In this document: piece by piece, positions 33,072 through 41,629 of the stretch | Layout of the letters: the number at the start of each line of letters is the position of its first letter | Position numbering within the stretch: the first letter of the stretch is position 1 | Assembly: GCF_000374065.1 (NCBI RefSeq) | Contig: NZ_KB893275.1 | Coordinates: forward strand, 1-44,811 | Source: Spirosoma luteum DSM 19990 | Lineage (GTDB): Bacteria > Bacteroidota > Bacteroidia > Cytophagales > Spirosomataceae | DNA length: 44,811 bases | Reading direction: 5' to 3' | Translations under genes and position numbers: made by a program | Notes under the pieces: model-generated | What the model was told of the DNA's origin: nothing | Databases searched by the model: none | Seen by the model: the letters and a program-made list of their open reading frames with translations, nothing else

Positions 33072-35324
33072 ATGACCCAACAACCATACATTGGAAAACC
33101 AATAAACCGGCTCGATGGCCTGGACAAAGTGACGGGCAAGGCGAAGTACGCTGCTGAGTTCGATACGCCGGACCTGCTGCACGGCTACGTCGTGAACAGC
33201 ACCATCGCCAAAGGGAAAATAAAAAAGATCAACACGCAGGACGCGCTGAGTCTGCCGGGGGTAGTAAAGGTGTTTACGCACGAAAACCGGCCCAAGCTGG
33301 CCTGGTTCGATATAAACTACAAAGACCAGGACGCCCCGCCGGGGTCTCCCTTTCGACCGCTGCGGGATGCAAAAATTCGCTATGATGCCCAACCCATTGC
33401 CCTGGTCATTGCCGAAACGTTTGAGGTGGCCCGGTACGCAGCCTCGCTGATAACGGTTGAGTACGAGCAGGTAGCGCACCTGAGCGACCTGGAAGCCAAT
33501 CGACATAAAGCGCGAAAGGCATCCTCAGGAATGGCTACCTTACTGAAGCCACCGCCACCCAAACCCAAAGGTAATTTCGAGGAAGCTTTCAATGCGGCTC
33601 CCCATCAGGTAACGGCGGAGTATGTACATGGCATGGAGCATCATAACCCGATGGAGATGTTTGCTACAACGGTGGTATTCGAAAAGGGACGCGGCAAGTC
33701 GGGAGGGAAGTACACGGTGTACGATAAAACGCAGGGTGTAACGAACAGTATCTTATATGCCGCTCAGGTATTCGACATTCCCTTTAAGAATATCCGGGTT
33801 GTATCACCCTACGTGGGGGGCGGCTTCGGGTCAGGGCTTCGTCCCCAGTATCAGCTTTTTATGGCGATGCTGGCCGCTCAGAATCTGAAACGTTCGGTGA
33901 AAGTTGTACTCACCCGCCAGCAGATGTTTTCCTTTGGGCACCGCCCCGCTACCATTCAAACGGTGGCACTAGGGGCATCGGCCGAGGGCGATATGACGGC
34001 GCTGTACCATAGCGCCGTTAGCGAAACCTCGCAGTTTGAGGATTATACCGAAGTCGTTGTTAACTACGGGGGTATGCTCTACCCACCGGAGAACGTGACG
34101 CTTGACCACCAGCTTGTACCGCTCGATGTAAGCACACCGCTGGATATGCGGGCACCGGGTGGTGTAACCGGCATGTCGGCCCTCGAATGTGCCGTGGATG
34201 AACTGGCCTTTAAAGCCGGTATCGACCCGGTCGAATTCCGGTTGCAGAATTATACTGACCGTGACCCGCTTGCCGACCTTCCCTATTCCAGCAAAGAACT
34301 CCGGGAATGCTTCCGGCAGGGGGCCGAACGCTTTGGCTGGCTGAAACGCAATCCGGAGCCGCGCTCCATGCGGGATGGGCACCAACTGGTTGGCGGGGGT
34401 ATGGCTACCGGAATCTGGGAAGCGAACCAGATGCCCGCCCGGGCCGAAGCCGCGTTGCTGGTGAATGGTAAGCTGCGCGTAAGCAGTGCCACCGCCGATA
34501 TTGGTACCGGAACGTACACCATCATGACGCAGATTGCCGCGGATACGCTGGGTATGTCGCTGGACGATGTTACCTTCAAGCTTGGCGATACAGATATGCC
34601 CGCTGCCCCTATTCAGGGCGGCTCCTGGACGGCGGCAACGGTGGGTACGGCGGTGAAAACGGTCTGCGAAGGACTGGCAAAAAAACTGTTCAAACTCGCC
34701 CGCAAAATGCCCGATTCGCCCTTTGCCAGTGCATTGTTTGATGAAGTCGTTTTTGCCGATAAAATGATTCAACTGAAGAAGGACTCGTTAATGGCGGTTT
34801 CACTACAGTCTGTCGTCGATTCGAATGGTGGTGCGGCAGTGCGGCATACCTCCACGGGGTTCCCCAACATACTGAAGCAGCGGAAATATACCCGCTCGGC
34901 CCATTCGGCGGTTTTTGCGGAAGTGACCGTAGATGAAGATTTGGGGACGGTACGGGTAACCAGAATCGTCAGTGCCATTGCCGGTGGGCGAATCCTGAAT
35001 CCGAAAACCGCCCGCAGCCAGATACTGGGTGGCATGGTGTGGGGCATCGGTAAAGCACTGGAAGAAGAAAGTGTGATGGACCACCAGTTTGGCCGGATCA
35101 TGAACCACAATCTGGCCGAATACCACGTGGCCGTCAACGCCGATGTGCAGGCCCTCGATGTTATTTTCGTGGAAGAACACGACGATATTGTGAACCCGCT
35201 GGGCGTGAAAGGACTGGGCGAAATCGGGCTGGTGGGCGTACCCGCGGCCATTGCCAACGCCGTTTTCCACGCCACCGGCAAGCGCATCCGGAACCTACCC
35301 ATCACGCTGGATAAGCTGTTATAA
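33072..35324 (+). CDS. Molybdenum hydroxylase, molybdopterin-binding subunit (PaoC/YagR-like)
   Basis: A 750-residue large subunit holding the molybdenum cofactor and substrate pocket. It starts with IGKPINRLDGLDKVTGKAKY, the family entry motif. VSPYVGGGFGSGL and the RAPGGVTGMSALE region bind the cofactor, and the catalytic Glu is expected in GVKGLGEIGLVGVPAAIANA near the C-terminus. The family acts on purines or aldehydes; the wording is nearer to the aldehyde-oxidising PaoC/YagR proteins. No XdhC/PaoD maturation gene is present in the window, so this must be elsewhere. Last gene of the operon, followed by heptad element D. Confidence 0.9.
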   Translation: MTQQPYIGKPINRLDGLDKVTGKAKYAAEFDTPDLLHGYVVNSTIAKGKIKKINTQDALSLPGVVKVFTHENRPKLAWFDINYKDQDAPPGSPFRPLRDAKIRYDAQPIALVIAETFEVARYAASLITVEYEQVAHLSDLEANRHKARKASSGMATLLKPPPPKPKGNFEEAFNAAPHQVTAEYVHGMEHHNPMEMFATTVVFEKGRGKSGGKYTVYDKTQGVTNSILYAAQVFDIPFKNIRVVSPYVGGGFGSGLRPQYQLFMAMLAAQNLKRSVKVVLTRQQMFSFGHRPATIQTVALGASAEGDMTALYHSAVSETSQFEDYTEVVVNYGGMLYPPENVTLDHQLVPLDVSTPLDMRAPGGVTGMSALECAVDELAFKAGIDPVEFRLQNYTDRDPLADLPYSSKELRECFRQGAERFGWLKRNPEPRSMRDGHQLVGGGMATGIWEANQMPARAEAALLVNGKLRVSSATADIGTGTYTIMTQIAADTLGMSLDDVTFKLGDTDMPAAPIQGGSWTAATVGTAVKTVCEGLAKKLFKLARKMPDSPFASALFDEVVFADKMIQLKKDSLMAVSLQSVVDSNGGAAVRHTSTGFPNILKQRKYTRSAHSAVFAEVTVDEDLGTVRVTRIVSAIAGGRILNPKTARSQILGGMVWGIGKALEEESVMDHQFGRIMNHNLAEYHVAVNADVQALDVIFVEEHDDIVNPLGVKGLGEIGLVGVPAAIANAVFHATGKRIRNLPITLDKLL

Positions 35325-35325
35325 A

Positions 35326-35427
35326 GTTTATGGTTTACGGTATAAGGTTTACGGTTTTCGGTTGGCTGACGCATCAATACATTCCCGCGTCAGCCAACCG
35401 AAAACCATAACCCTTATACCGAAAGCC
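35326..35427. repeat. Heptad-unit palindrome D
   Basis: Units GTTTATG, GTTTACG, GTATAAG, GTTTACG and GTTTTCG lead into GTTGGCTGACGC; the right side is the complement with few changes. The best-paired arms are 35339-35372 and 35387-35420 (34 bp, two mismatches) around a 14-nt loop. It lies between the converging molybdenum hydroxylase and serine hydrolase genes. The core (GGCTGACGC and GCGTCAGCC) resembles that of element C. Confidence 0.85.
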
Positions 35428-35428
35428 G

Positions 35429-37021
35429 TTATGCTACTACTCGCCCTGCCAGCACCGGGCGGGTATCTTTCGAGCCGTTGATTTTGGTCAGGCTTTTCTG
35501 GAATTCTACCTGCATGGTGTCGGCGCTAAACCGGCAGGTGACCGTTTCGTAATGGGCGGTTTCGATAAATCGCCAGGTCATCAAAAACGTGTTTGGATCC
35601 TGCCAGGTGCCGGTAGCGGCTACCTTCCGGGTGTCGCCACCGGGTACTATCGTGGGGGTCAGCGTTAATGGCGCAATGGGAAACGTAGTGGTGGTGTCGA
35701 TCCAGCGATTGAGGCCGCAGTTTACCTGATGGTCGCCCTGATTGTCGGTCAGTTTGAAGATACAGCCATCCTTGCCGAAGCTCAGCGATGCCGATTTGGC
35801 GTGCATCGCGTTGTCCGGAAACGTAAAGGTTTTACCGTTAATCTTACTCGCCATCGGGGAAGAGGATTCTTCTTTTGGGAAGGGGAGGGCCAGTGTAGCC
35901 AGTTTCTGGGTCAGTGCCGCCTGGGTGGTTTTAGCCGCCGATAGGCCCGTTCCTTCAAGCGCGGGCAGGATATGGTCCCAAACGGCGTTCATGATACCCT
36001 GCATATCGGCGCTTTCGGAGGTTATAGCCACCACGGCATCCTGTTTGGGGAGTACGATGCAGTACTGACCGAAGGCACCATCGCCCCGGTACGCGTCGTG
36101 CCGACACCGCCAGAACTGATAGCCGTAGCCCTGAATCCAGTCATTTACACTGGCATCGCCCTTGCCGCCTTTTGAGGGGACCTCCTTGCTGGTGGCCTCG
36201 TTTATCCACGCTTCCGACAGGAGCCGTTTGCCATTCCACATGCCTTTCTGCAGGTAGAGTTGCCCGAATTTAGCAATGTCTTCCGTCTTGAGCCGCAGGC
36301 CCCAGCCGCCCGTGTTGATGCCCTGGGGCGATACTTCCCAGTCTTCACCTTCGATACCTAATGGCGCGAACAGGCGCGGTTTCAGGTATTCCAGTACGGT
36401 TTGCCCCGTCAGTTTCTGAACAATGGCCGAGAGCATATACGTGGCGCCACTGTTGTACACGAAAAATGTACCCGGCTCATGCTCGACCGGCAGCGCCAGA
36501 AAGGATTTGACCCAGTTGCCATCTGGCCCCTCGCGGAGCGCCGGGGTCGAATCTTTATCATGCCCCGTATTCATTGTCAGCAAATCCTTCACGCGCATGG
36601 CCGCCAGAGTAGGACTGATTGTAGCGGGCAGGTCTTTCGGGAAAAACGATATGACCTTATCCTCCACTGTCAGCCGTTTTTCACCCACCGCCATGCCCAC
36701 GGCGGACGAGGTAAAGCTTTTGCTGAGCGAATAAAGTGTGTGCTTGTATTGCGGAGCGTAGGGAGCCCACCAGCCTTCGCCCACCACTTGCCCATGCCGA
36801 AGCACCATGACACTGTGTACATTAAGCTGCTTTGCATCAATGGTAGTAGCGAAATCCAGCAGGCCACCGGGTGCCACACCCTGCGCTTCGGGGAGGCTGC
36901 GGGGGAGTTGACCCGTTTTAGTGGGTACGGTCCAGGCCGATACGGGCCGGGTGGTGATAAGAGTCAGGCCAGCGGCACCGAAGCCCAGTTGCCGGAGGAA
37001 ATCTCTGCGGTTAAGGTTCAT
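35429..37021 (-). CDS. Serine hydrolase, class C beta-lactamase-like, Tat-exported
   Basis: A 530-residue protein of the beta-lactamase/transpeptidase-like family. It begins with a twin-arginine signal (MNLNRRDFLRQLGFGAAGL). The SxxK nucleophile is Ser98 to Lys101 in LYSLSKSFTSS, and the second active-site element is VYNSGATYMLSAIV. The catalytic domain runs to about residue 370; a C-terminal domain follows (MASKINGKTFTFPDNAM and on), which resembles the lipocalin-like tails of such hydrolases. Function may be esterase or peptidase rather than beta-lactamase. Convergent with the molybdenum hydroxylase operon. Confidence 0.85.
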   Translation of the reverse strand: MNLNRRDFLRQLGFGAAGLTLITTRPVSAWTVPTKTGQLPRSLPEAQGVAPGGLLDFATTIDAKQLNVHSVMVLRHGQVVGEGWWAPYAPQYKHTLYSLSKSFTSSAVGMAVGEKRLTVEDKVISFFPKDLPATISPTLAAMRVKDLLTMNTGHDKDSTPALREGPDGNWVKSFLALPVEHEPGTFFVYNSGATYMLSAIVQKLTGQTVLEYLKPRLFAPLGIEGEDWEVSPQGINTGGWGLRLKTEDIAKFGQLYLQKGMWNGKRLLSEAWINEATSKEVPSKGGKGDASVNDWIQGYGYQFWRCRHDAYRGDGAFGQYCIVLPKQDAVVAITSESADMQGIMNAVWDHILPALEGTGLSAAKTTQAALTQKLATLALPFPKEESSSPMASKINGKTFTFPDNAMHAKSASLSFGKDGCIFKLTDNQGDHQVNCGLNRWIDTTTTFPIAPLTLTPTIVPGGDTRKVAATGTWQDPNTFLMTWRFIETAHYETVTCRFSADTMQVEFQKSLTKINGSKDTRPVLAGRVVA

Positions 37022-37105
37022 CGTTTCTTTTCAGGATTTATTGTCTGCAATAGAGTAAACAACCGTTAGCCAGTTACCTACTGAATCGGTTTGACTTCTA
37101 TTGAT

Positions 37106-37177
37106 GGTATCACGGACTTCAGTCCGTCGGTAACCTGATGTTAAGGTAGCAGAGTGCAGACTGAAGTACGCACTACC
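37106..37177. repeat. Paired hairpins, possible IS200-like relic
   Basis: In the 305-bp gap between the serine hydrolase and the amidase, ACGGACT-TC-AGTCCGT (37112-37127) forms a 7-bp hairpin nested in GGTA...TAACC. A second, weaker hairpin lies at 37145-37177 (outer GGT/ACC, inner AGTGC/GCACT). Two successive hairpins recall the ends of IS200-like elements, but no gene is present. The rest of the gap shows nothing. Confidence 0.4.
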
Positions 37178-37326
37178 TGGAACGGGAAATTAAACTTTTC
37201 AGGGGCAATTGCCGAATAATAAGCCCTGAGCCGTATGTTTATACAGAAAAATTGGCATTTTGTTTCTTACGCCGTATATTATTCGGTTTAACCAGGTTAG
37301 TTTTCTTTCTACCATTCTTCTTCAAC

Positions 37327-38901
37327 ATGAAAATACGAATACTCGCCTGCCTGCTTACTTTTCTCAGTCTGTCCGGGAGTCTCAGCGGTCAGTCATATAA
37401 ACCCAAACAACTCCGCGAGGCTACTATTGAGCAACTGCAAACAGCCATGCAAGCCGGTAAACTGACGGCCGTTCAACTGGTGCAGCTGTACCTCGACCGG
37501 ATAGCCGCCTACGACAAGCAGGGCCCTTACCTGAACGCCCTTGTTCTGGTGAATCCCAATGCCCTGACCGAAGCCCGTCGGCTTGATTCGCTCTACAAAA
37601 TCACGGGTAAATTCGTTGGCCCCTTGCACGGCATACCGGTCATCGTGAAAGATAATTACAACACCTCCGATATGCCAACGACCAACGGAACGCTGGCGAT
37701 GAAAAAAAGTATTCCGCCCAACGATGCGTATGTTGTTCAACGCATTCGGGCCGCCGGGGCCATCATCATTGCCAAGTCTAATCTGGCCGAATTTGCCACG
37801 TCGGGGCAGGTGTCGGTTAGTTCTATCCTGCCGGGCTATTCGCGAAACCCCTATGATACTAAACGGACCACGGCGGGGTCGAGTGGGGGGACGGCCGCTG
37901 CCGTAGCTGCCGACTTTGGCACCATTGGCCTGGGTACCGACACCGGGAGTTCCATTCGGGGGCCAGCCTCGCACCAGAGTCTGGTCGGGTTTCGTCCTAC
38001 GCTGGGGCTGGTGAGCCGGGATGGGATTGCACCCCTGGCCATGACCAACGATACGGGCGGGCCCATCTGCCGGACGGTGGAAGATGCCGCTCGGGTGCTG
38101 GACGTGATTGCGGGCTACGACAAAGCGGATACCGTGACGCACCGCAGCGAGGGTAAAATTCCGGCCACCTACCGGCAGTTTCTGGATAAAGACGGTCTGA
38201 AAGGAGCGAAGATTGGGGTATTCCGGCAACTCGTTATGCCTAAGAATTCAGACCCGCAGGTGTACGCCCTGTTCAACAAGGCCCTCGACGAACTACGGGC
38301 GGCCGGAGCTACTATCATTGATTCAGTGCGGGTGCCGGAACTGGATACTATCAATAAATCCTACGATACCATTCCGCAGCTACGGCGCGATTTTAACCTC
38401 TACCTGGCTAACCTGGGGCCGAATGCTCCGCATAAAAGCCTGGCCTCCATTATCAAGTCGAAGCAGTTTCACCCCAGTATCGAAAAAACACTGACGGAAG
38501 CGGACGCCGATACGCTGGCTCCCGAAGCGCATAAAGGCTGGCAAAAAAATATGGGGTTGCGGGAGCGGTTGCGTACGTTGCTCCTGCGCGCGATGGATTC
38601 CACAGGTGTCGATGTGCTGGTGTATCCCTCGTTCAGTTACCCACCCCGGCTGCTGGGCGATTTGAACACGCCGTCGGGCACGAACAACAACGCACTTTCA
38701 CCCCCAACGGGTTTTCCCGCCTTTTCCGTCCCGATGGGCTTTACCTACGATGACTTACCGGCGGGGTTGCAGTTCTTCGGTCGGCCGTTCAGTGAGCCAA
38801 CCCTTGTGAAACTGGCTTACGCTTATGAGCAGGCTACGCACCACCGACATCCGCCCGCCAGTACGCCGGTGTTAGGTAAGCGGAAAAAGAACGCGAAGTG
38901 A
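37327..38901 (+). CDS. Secreted amidase (amidase signature family)
   Basis: A 524-residue hydrolase of the amidase signature family, which cleaves amides with a Ser-cisSer-Lys triad. Visible are Lys108 in VIVKDNYNT, cis-Ser185 in TTAGSSGGTAAA and nucleophile Ser209 in DTGSSIRGPAS, at the spacing seen in known family members. I begin at ATG 37327 because it gives a signal peptide (LACLLTFLSLSGSLSGQ); 25 upstream codons in frame do not fit. Thus a periplasmic or secreted amidase of unknown substrate. Followed by a strong hairpin terminator. Confidence 0.9.
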   Translation: MKIRILACLLTFLSLSGSLSGQSYKPKQLREATIEQLQTAMQAGKLTAVQLVQLYLDRIAAYDKQGPYLNALVLVNPNALTEARRLDSLYKITGKFVGPLHGIPVIVKDNYNTSDMPTTNGTLAMKKSIPPNDAYVVQRIRAAGAIIIAKSNLAEFATSGQVSVSSILPGYSRNPYDTKRTTAGSSGGTAAAVAADFGTIGLGTDTGSSIRGPASHQSLVGFRPTLGLVSRDGIAPLAMTNDTGGPICRTVEDAARVLDVIAGYDKADTVTHRSEGKIPATYRQFLDKDGLKGAKIGVFRQLVMPKNSDPQVYALFNKALDELRAAGATIIDSVRVPELDTINKSYDTIPQLRRDFNLYLANLGPNAPHKSLASIIKSKQFHPSIEKTLTEADADTLAPEAHKGWQKNMGLRERLRTLLLRAMDSTGVDVLVYPSFSYPPRLLGDLNTPSGTNNNALSPPTGFPAFSVPMGFTYDDLPAGLQFFGRPFSEPTLVKLAYAYEQATHHRHPPASTPVLGKRKKNAK

Positions 38902-38937
38902 CTATCTGGCGAAACATGCATATGTTGACCTTCAGGT

Positions 38938-38977
38938 ATTCTGTAAGCGGGCGATTCAACTCGCCCGCTTACAGAAT
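38938..38977 (+). terminator. Terminator hairpin after the amidase
   Basis: ATTCTGTAAGCGGGCGA (38938-38954) pairs perfectly with 38961-38977 around the loop TTCAAC. It starts 37 bp after the amidase stop codon. Confidence 0.8.
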
Positions 38978-39053
38978 TGAAGCCGCAAAGCTTTCCCTGC
39001 ACCCTTTGCGTCGGTCGCGGTTATAGTTGTATCCCTTGCATTTTCCTGAGTTT

Positions 39054-40778
39054 ATGACCCTATATTCTTTGTTCCGGCAAACGGCGTTGTGCCTGTTTTT
39101 ACCCCTGACCGTTTTCGCTCAGACGAACCTGCCAAACCTGACTCCGTTCGAGCGGGATACGAACCAGACTGCTACCTACGCTCAGATAATAAGCTGGTAT
39201 CAGCAACTTGATAAGCAGTATCCGCAGGCCAAACTGGTGGAGATTGGTAAAACGGACGTTGGTAAGCCTCTGCATCTGTTCTTAGTAGCCGCCGACCAGC
39301 AGTTTACCAGTCGGCCCGACCGCGTGACCCTGCTCATCAACAACGGCATCCACCCCGGCGAACCCGAAGGCATTGATGCCTGTATGATGCTGGCGCGGGA
39401 TGTACTGAAGTCGGGTAAACTGCCCAAAAATGTACTGCTGGCCATCATACCCGTGTACAACGTGGGGGGCGCGCTGAACCGGGGCGTGTCGCGGGTGAAC
39501 CAGAACGGGCCGGACGCCTACGGCTTTCGGGGGAATGCCCGCAACCTGAACCTCAACCGCGATTTTATTAAAGCCGAAGCCCAAAACACGCAGGCGTTTC
39601 AAACGATGTACCAGTCGCTGAAACCACAGGTGTTTATCGACAACCACACCAGCAACGGGGCCGACTATCAACACGTGCTGACCTATTTTGCCACCCAGAA
39701 AGACAAGCTCCATCCGGCCATATCGGGTTTTATGACGCAGACTTTCCAGCCGGAACTGGATAAAATGCTGGCTGCAAAGGGGTTTCCTCCGGCACCGTAC
39801 GTAAACCACCCCGGCGACACCCCCGAAAACGGCCTGATTGGCTACAACGATTCACCCCGATATTCAACGGGCTACGCGGCTCTGTTCAACTGTTTTGGCT
39901 TTACGCTGGAAACGCACATGTGGAAAGCCTACCCGGCACGGGTTAGGGCGTCCTACGCATTCGATGAAGCCGTGCTGCGGCTGTGTGAGCGGGAAGCCAA
40001 AACCATTCTCGCCAATCAGCAACGGGCGAATGAAGCAGTACGGCAGCAGACAACGGTGCCGCTGAGCTACACGCTCGACCGCAGTAAAGTCGACTCCGTT
40101 ACGTTTCTGGGATACGAGGCTTCCTACAAAACCAGCGAGGTGTCGGGCCTGAAACGGCTCTACTACGACCGGTCGAAACCCTTCACGAAGCGGGTGCCGT
40201 ACCTGAATAATTTTGGGGTGGAAGTACAGGTTGAAAAGCCCCGTGCCTACGTTATCCCGCAGTCGTGGCCGGAGGTGGTAAATGAACTGAAGCGGAACGG
40301 CGTAGTGATGCAGGTTCTCCCGAAAGATACCTTGTTGACGGTGTCCGTCTATTACATTACCGATTACAAAAGCCCGCAACGCCCGTACGAAGGTCATTAC
40401 CTGCACACGGGGGTTAACACCAGAACGGAAGCGCAACAAATTCAATGCTACAAAGGTGACTACCTGGTCCTTACAAATCAGGCTACCAATCGATATATCG
40501 TTGAGACGCTTGAACCACAGGGCGTGGATTCGTTTTTTGCGTGGAATTTCTTCGATAGCATCCTCGACCAGAAAGAGTATTTCTCCGGGTATATTTTTGA
40601 AGAAACTGCTGCCGAACTGCTGCGAAAAGATCCGGCGCTACAGAAACAACTGGACGGGAAAAAGGCTGCGGATAAAGCCTTCGCTGAAAACGCCAACGCG
40701 CAGCTGGACTTCATTTACCGGCAGACGCCCTATTACGAAAAAACGCATAATCGCTATCCCGTTTACCGGATAAATTAA
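39054..40778 (+). CDS. Secreted M14-family zinc metallopeptidase
   Basis: A 574-residue zinc carboxypeptidase. The signal peptide is LCLFLPLTVFAQ with the start at 39054 (the frame opens nine codons earlier). Zinc ligands are His100 and Glu103 in NNGIHPGEPEG and His198 in FIDNHTSNG; the catalytic Glu is Glu286 in GFTLETHMW. The substrate-binding region NARNLNLNRDF is also in place. The last 220 residues are an additional C-terminal part found in Bacteroidota homologues. It lies 23 bp before the DUF4440-like gene, so the two are probably co-transcribed. Confidence 0.9.
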   Translation: MTLYSLFRQTALCLFLPLTVFAQTNLPNLTPFERDTNQTATYAQIISWYQQLDKQYPQAKLVEIGKTDVGKPLHLFLVAADQQFTSRPDRVTLLINNGIHPGEPEGIDACMMLARDVLKSGKLPKNVLLAIIPVYNVGGALNRGVSRVNQNGPDAYGFRGNARNLNLNRDFIKAEAQNTQAFQTMYQSLKPQVFIDNHTSNGADYQHVLTYFATQKDKLHPAISGFMTQTFQPELDKMLAAKGFPPAPYVNHPGDTPENGLIGYNDSPRYSTGYAALFNCFGFTLETHMWKAYPARVRASYAFDEAVLRLCEREAKTILANQQRANEAVRQQTTVPLSYTLDRSKVDSVTFLGYEASYKTSEVSGLKRLYYDRSKPFTKRVPYLNNFGVEVQVEKPRAYVIPQSWPEVVNELKRNGVVMQVLPKDTLLTVSVYYITDYKSPQRPYEGHYLHTGVNTRTEAQQIQCYKGDYLVLTNQATNRYIVETLEPQGVDSFFAWNFFDSILDQKEYFSGYIFEETAAELLRKDPALQKQLDGKKAADKAFAENANAQLDFIYRQTPYYEKTHNRYPVYRIN

Positions 40779-40801
40779 CGCAGCCTGTATCTCCGTCCAC
40801 T

Positions 40802-41296
40802 ATGAAACGTTTCCCGATATGCCCACTACTGCTCATGCTGTTAGCTTTTTCGCACTACCTGTCAGCCCAAAACAAACCGGCTGATTCTGTCGATAAAACT
40901 GCTATTCTAGCCGCCAGGATGCAGTCGAACCGGGCGATTCAGGCCCGTGATTTGACTGGGTTTGGCCAGGCGATGCTACCGGACATTGAGGTGACGCGGG
41001 GGAGTGGGTCACATGTAACGGGCCGGGATTCGGTACTGGCTTCGGTGGCCGGCCAGTTCAACGACCCCGATTTTCTGGGATACGTCCGGCAGACGGATAG
41101 TATTCAGGTGAGTAGCATAGGACCGATGGCTGCGGAACATGGACACTGGACCGGTCGTTTTCGCCGGCCCGACGGTATTCAAATCATCAGTGGTTCGTAC
41201 CTGTCTATGTGGCGAAAAACGGACGAAGGCTGGAAAATCCAGTCCGAGCTGTTCGTTAGTTTGGCTTGCTCCGGTAGTGCCGCCTGTGGCAAGTGA
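40802..41296 (+). CDS. Secreted DUF4440/NTF2-like protein
   Basis: A 164-residue protein with a signal peptide (LLLMLLAFSHYLSAQ). The mature domain follows the DUF4440 pattern of NTF2-fold proteins: ILAARMQSNRAIQARDLTGF, MLPDIEVTRGSGSHVTGRDS, and DGIQIISGSYLSMWRKTDEG with WKIQSELFV at the end. Such proteins often bind small ligands or act as small enzymes; nothing specific can be said. It ends with SLACSGSAACGK. Directly downstream of the M14 peptidase and convergent with the next small gene. Confidence 0.82.
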   Translation: MKRFPICPLLLMLLAFSHYLSAQNKPADSVDKTAILAARMQSNRAIQARDLTGFGQAMLPDIEVTRGSGSHVTGRDSVLASVAGQFNDPDFLGYVRQTDSIQVSSIGPMAAEHGHWTGRFRRPDGIQIISGSYLSMWRKTDEGWKIQSELFVSLACSGSAACGK

Positions 41297-41304
41297 AGGG
41301 GGCG

Positions 41305-41577
41305 TTAGTCAACCTGACCCGGTCGATTTTTCAGGTCGAGCAAGTCCTGCGGGAGTAAGCTCGGTAATCTTGGGTGCCCAATCGGCTTATCAGATTTAAG
41401 TACCTGTCCTCCATTGCCTAACGGTGGGTTTTTGGGGTTGGCGTAGTAGATGGCTTTAGCCCGACGGATGAGTTTAAGCGCAGCCGCCAGACGTTCCTGA
41501 GGTGTTTTTGCCCACCAGTATACCTTATCGTAAGCAGGAATATCGGCGGGATTACTGGATTTTCGGACGGTGGACAT
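41305..41577 (-). CDS. Small cytosolic protein, function unknown
   Basis: A 90-residue protein, highly charged, with KVYWWAKTPQERLAAALKLIRRAKAIYYANP in the middle. The element Y-W-x-x-K-T-P-x-E-R-L resembles small Bacteroidota proteins encoded beside nucleotidyltransferase-like partners, but no such partner is adjacent here. No membrane segment. Start at 41577; the stop lies 8 bp from the stop of the DUF4440-like gene on the other strand. Confidence 0.55.
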   Translation of the reverse strand: MSTVRKSSNPADIPAYDKVYWWAKTPQERLAAALKLIRRAKAIYYANPKNPPLGNGGQVLKSDKPIGHPRLPSLLPQDLLDLKNRPGQVD

Positions 41578-41629
41578 GGGGCAGTGTGCTTAATGCTTCG
41601 TAAAGATACGACCAATTGCCTGGAACGGT

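Noticed and set aside
19743..35427. Heptad elements as a CRISPR array
   Set aside because: Units are 7 bp, contiguous and inverted; there are no spacers and no cas genes.
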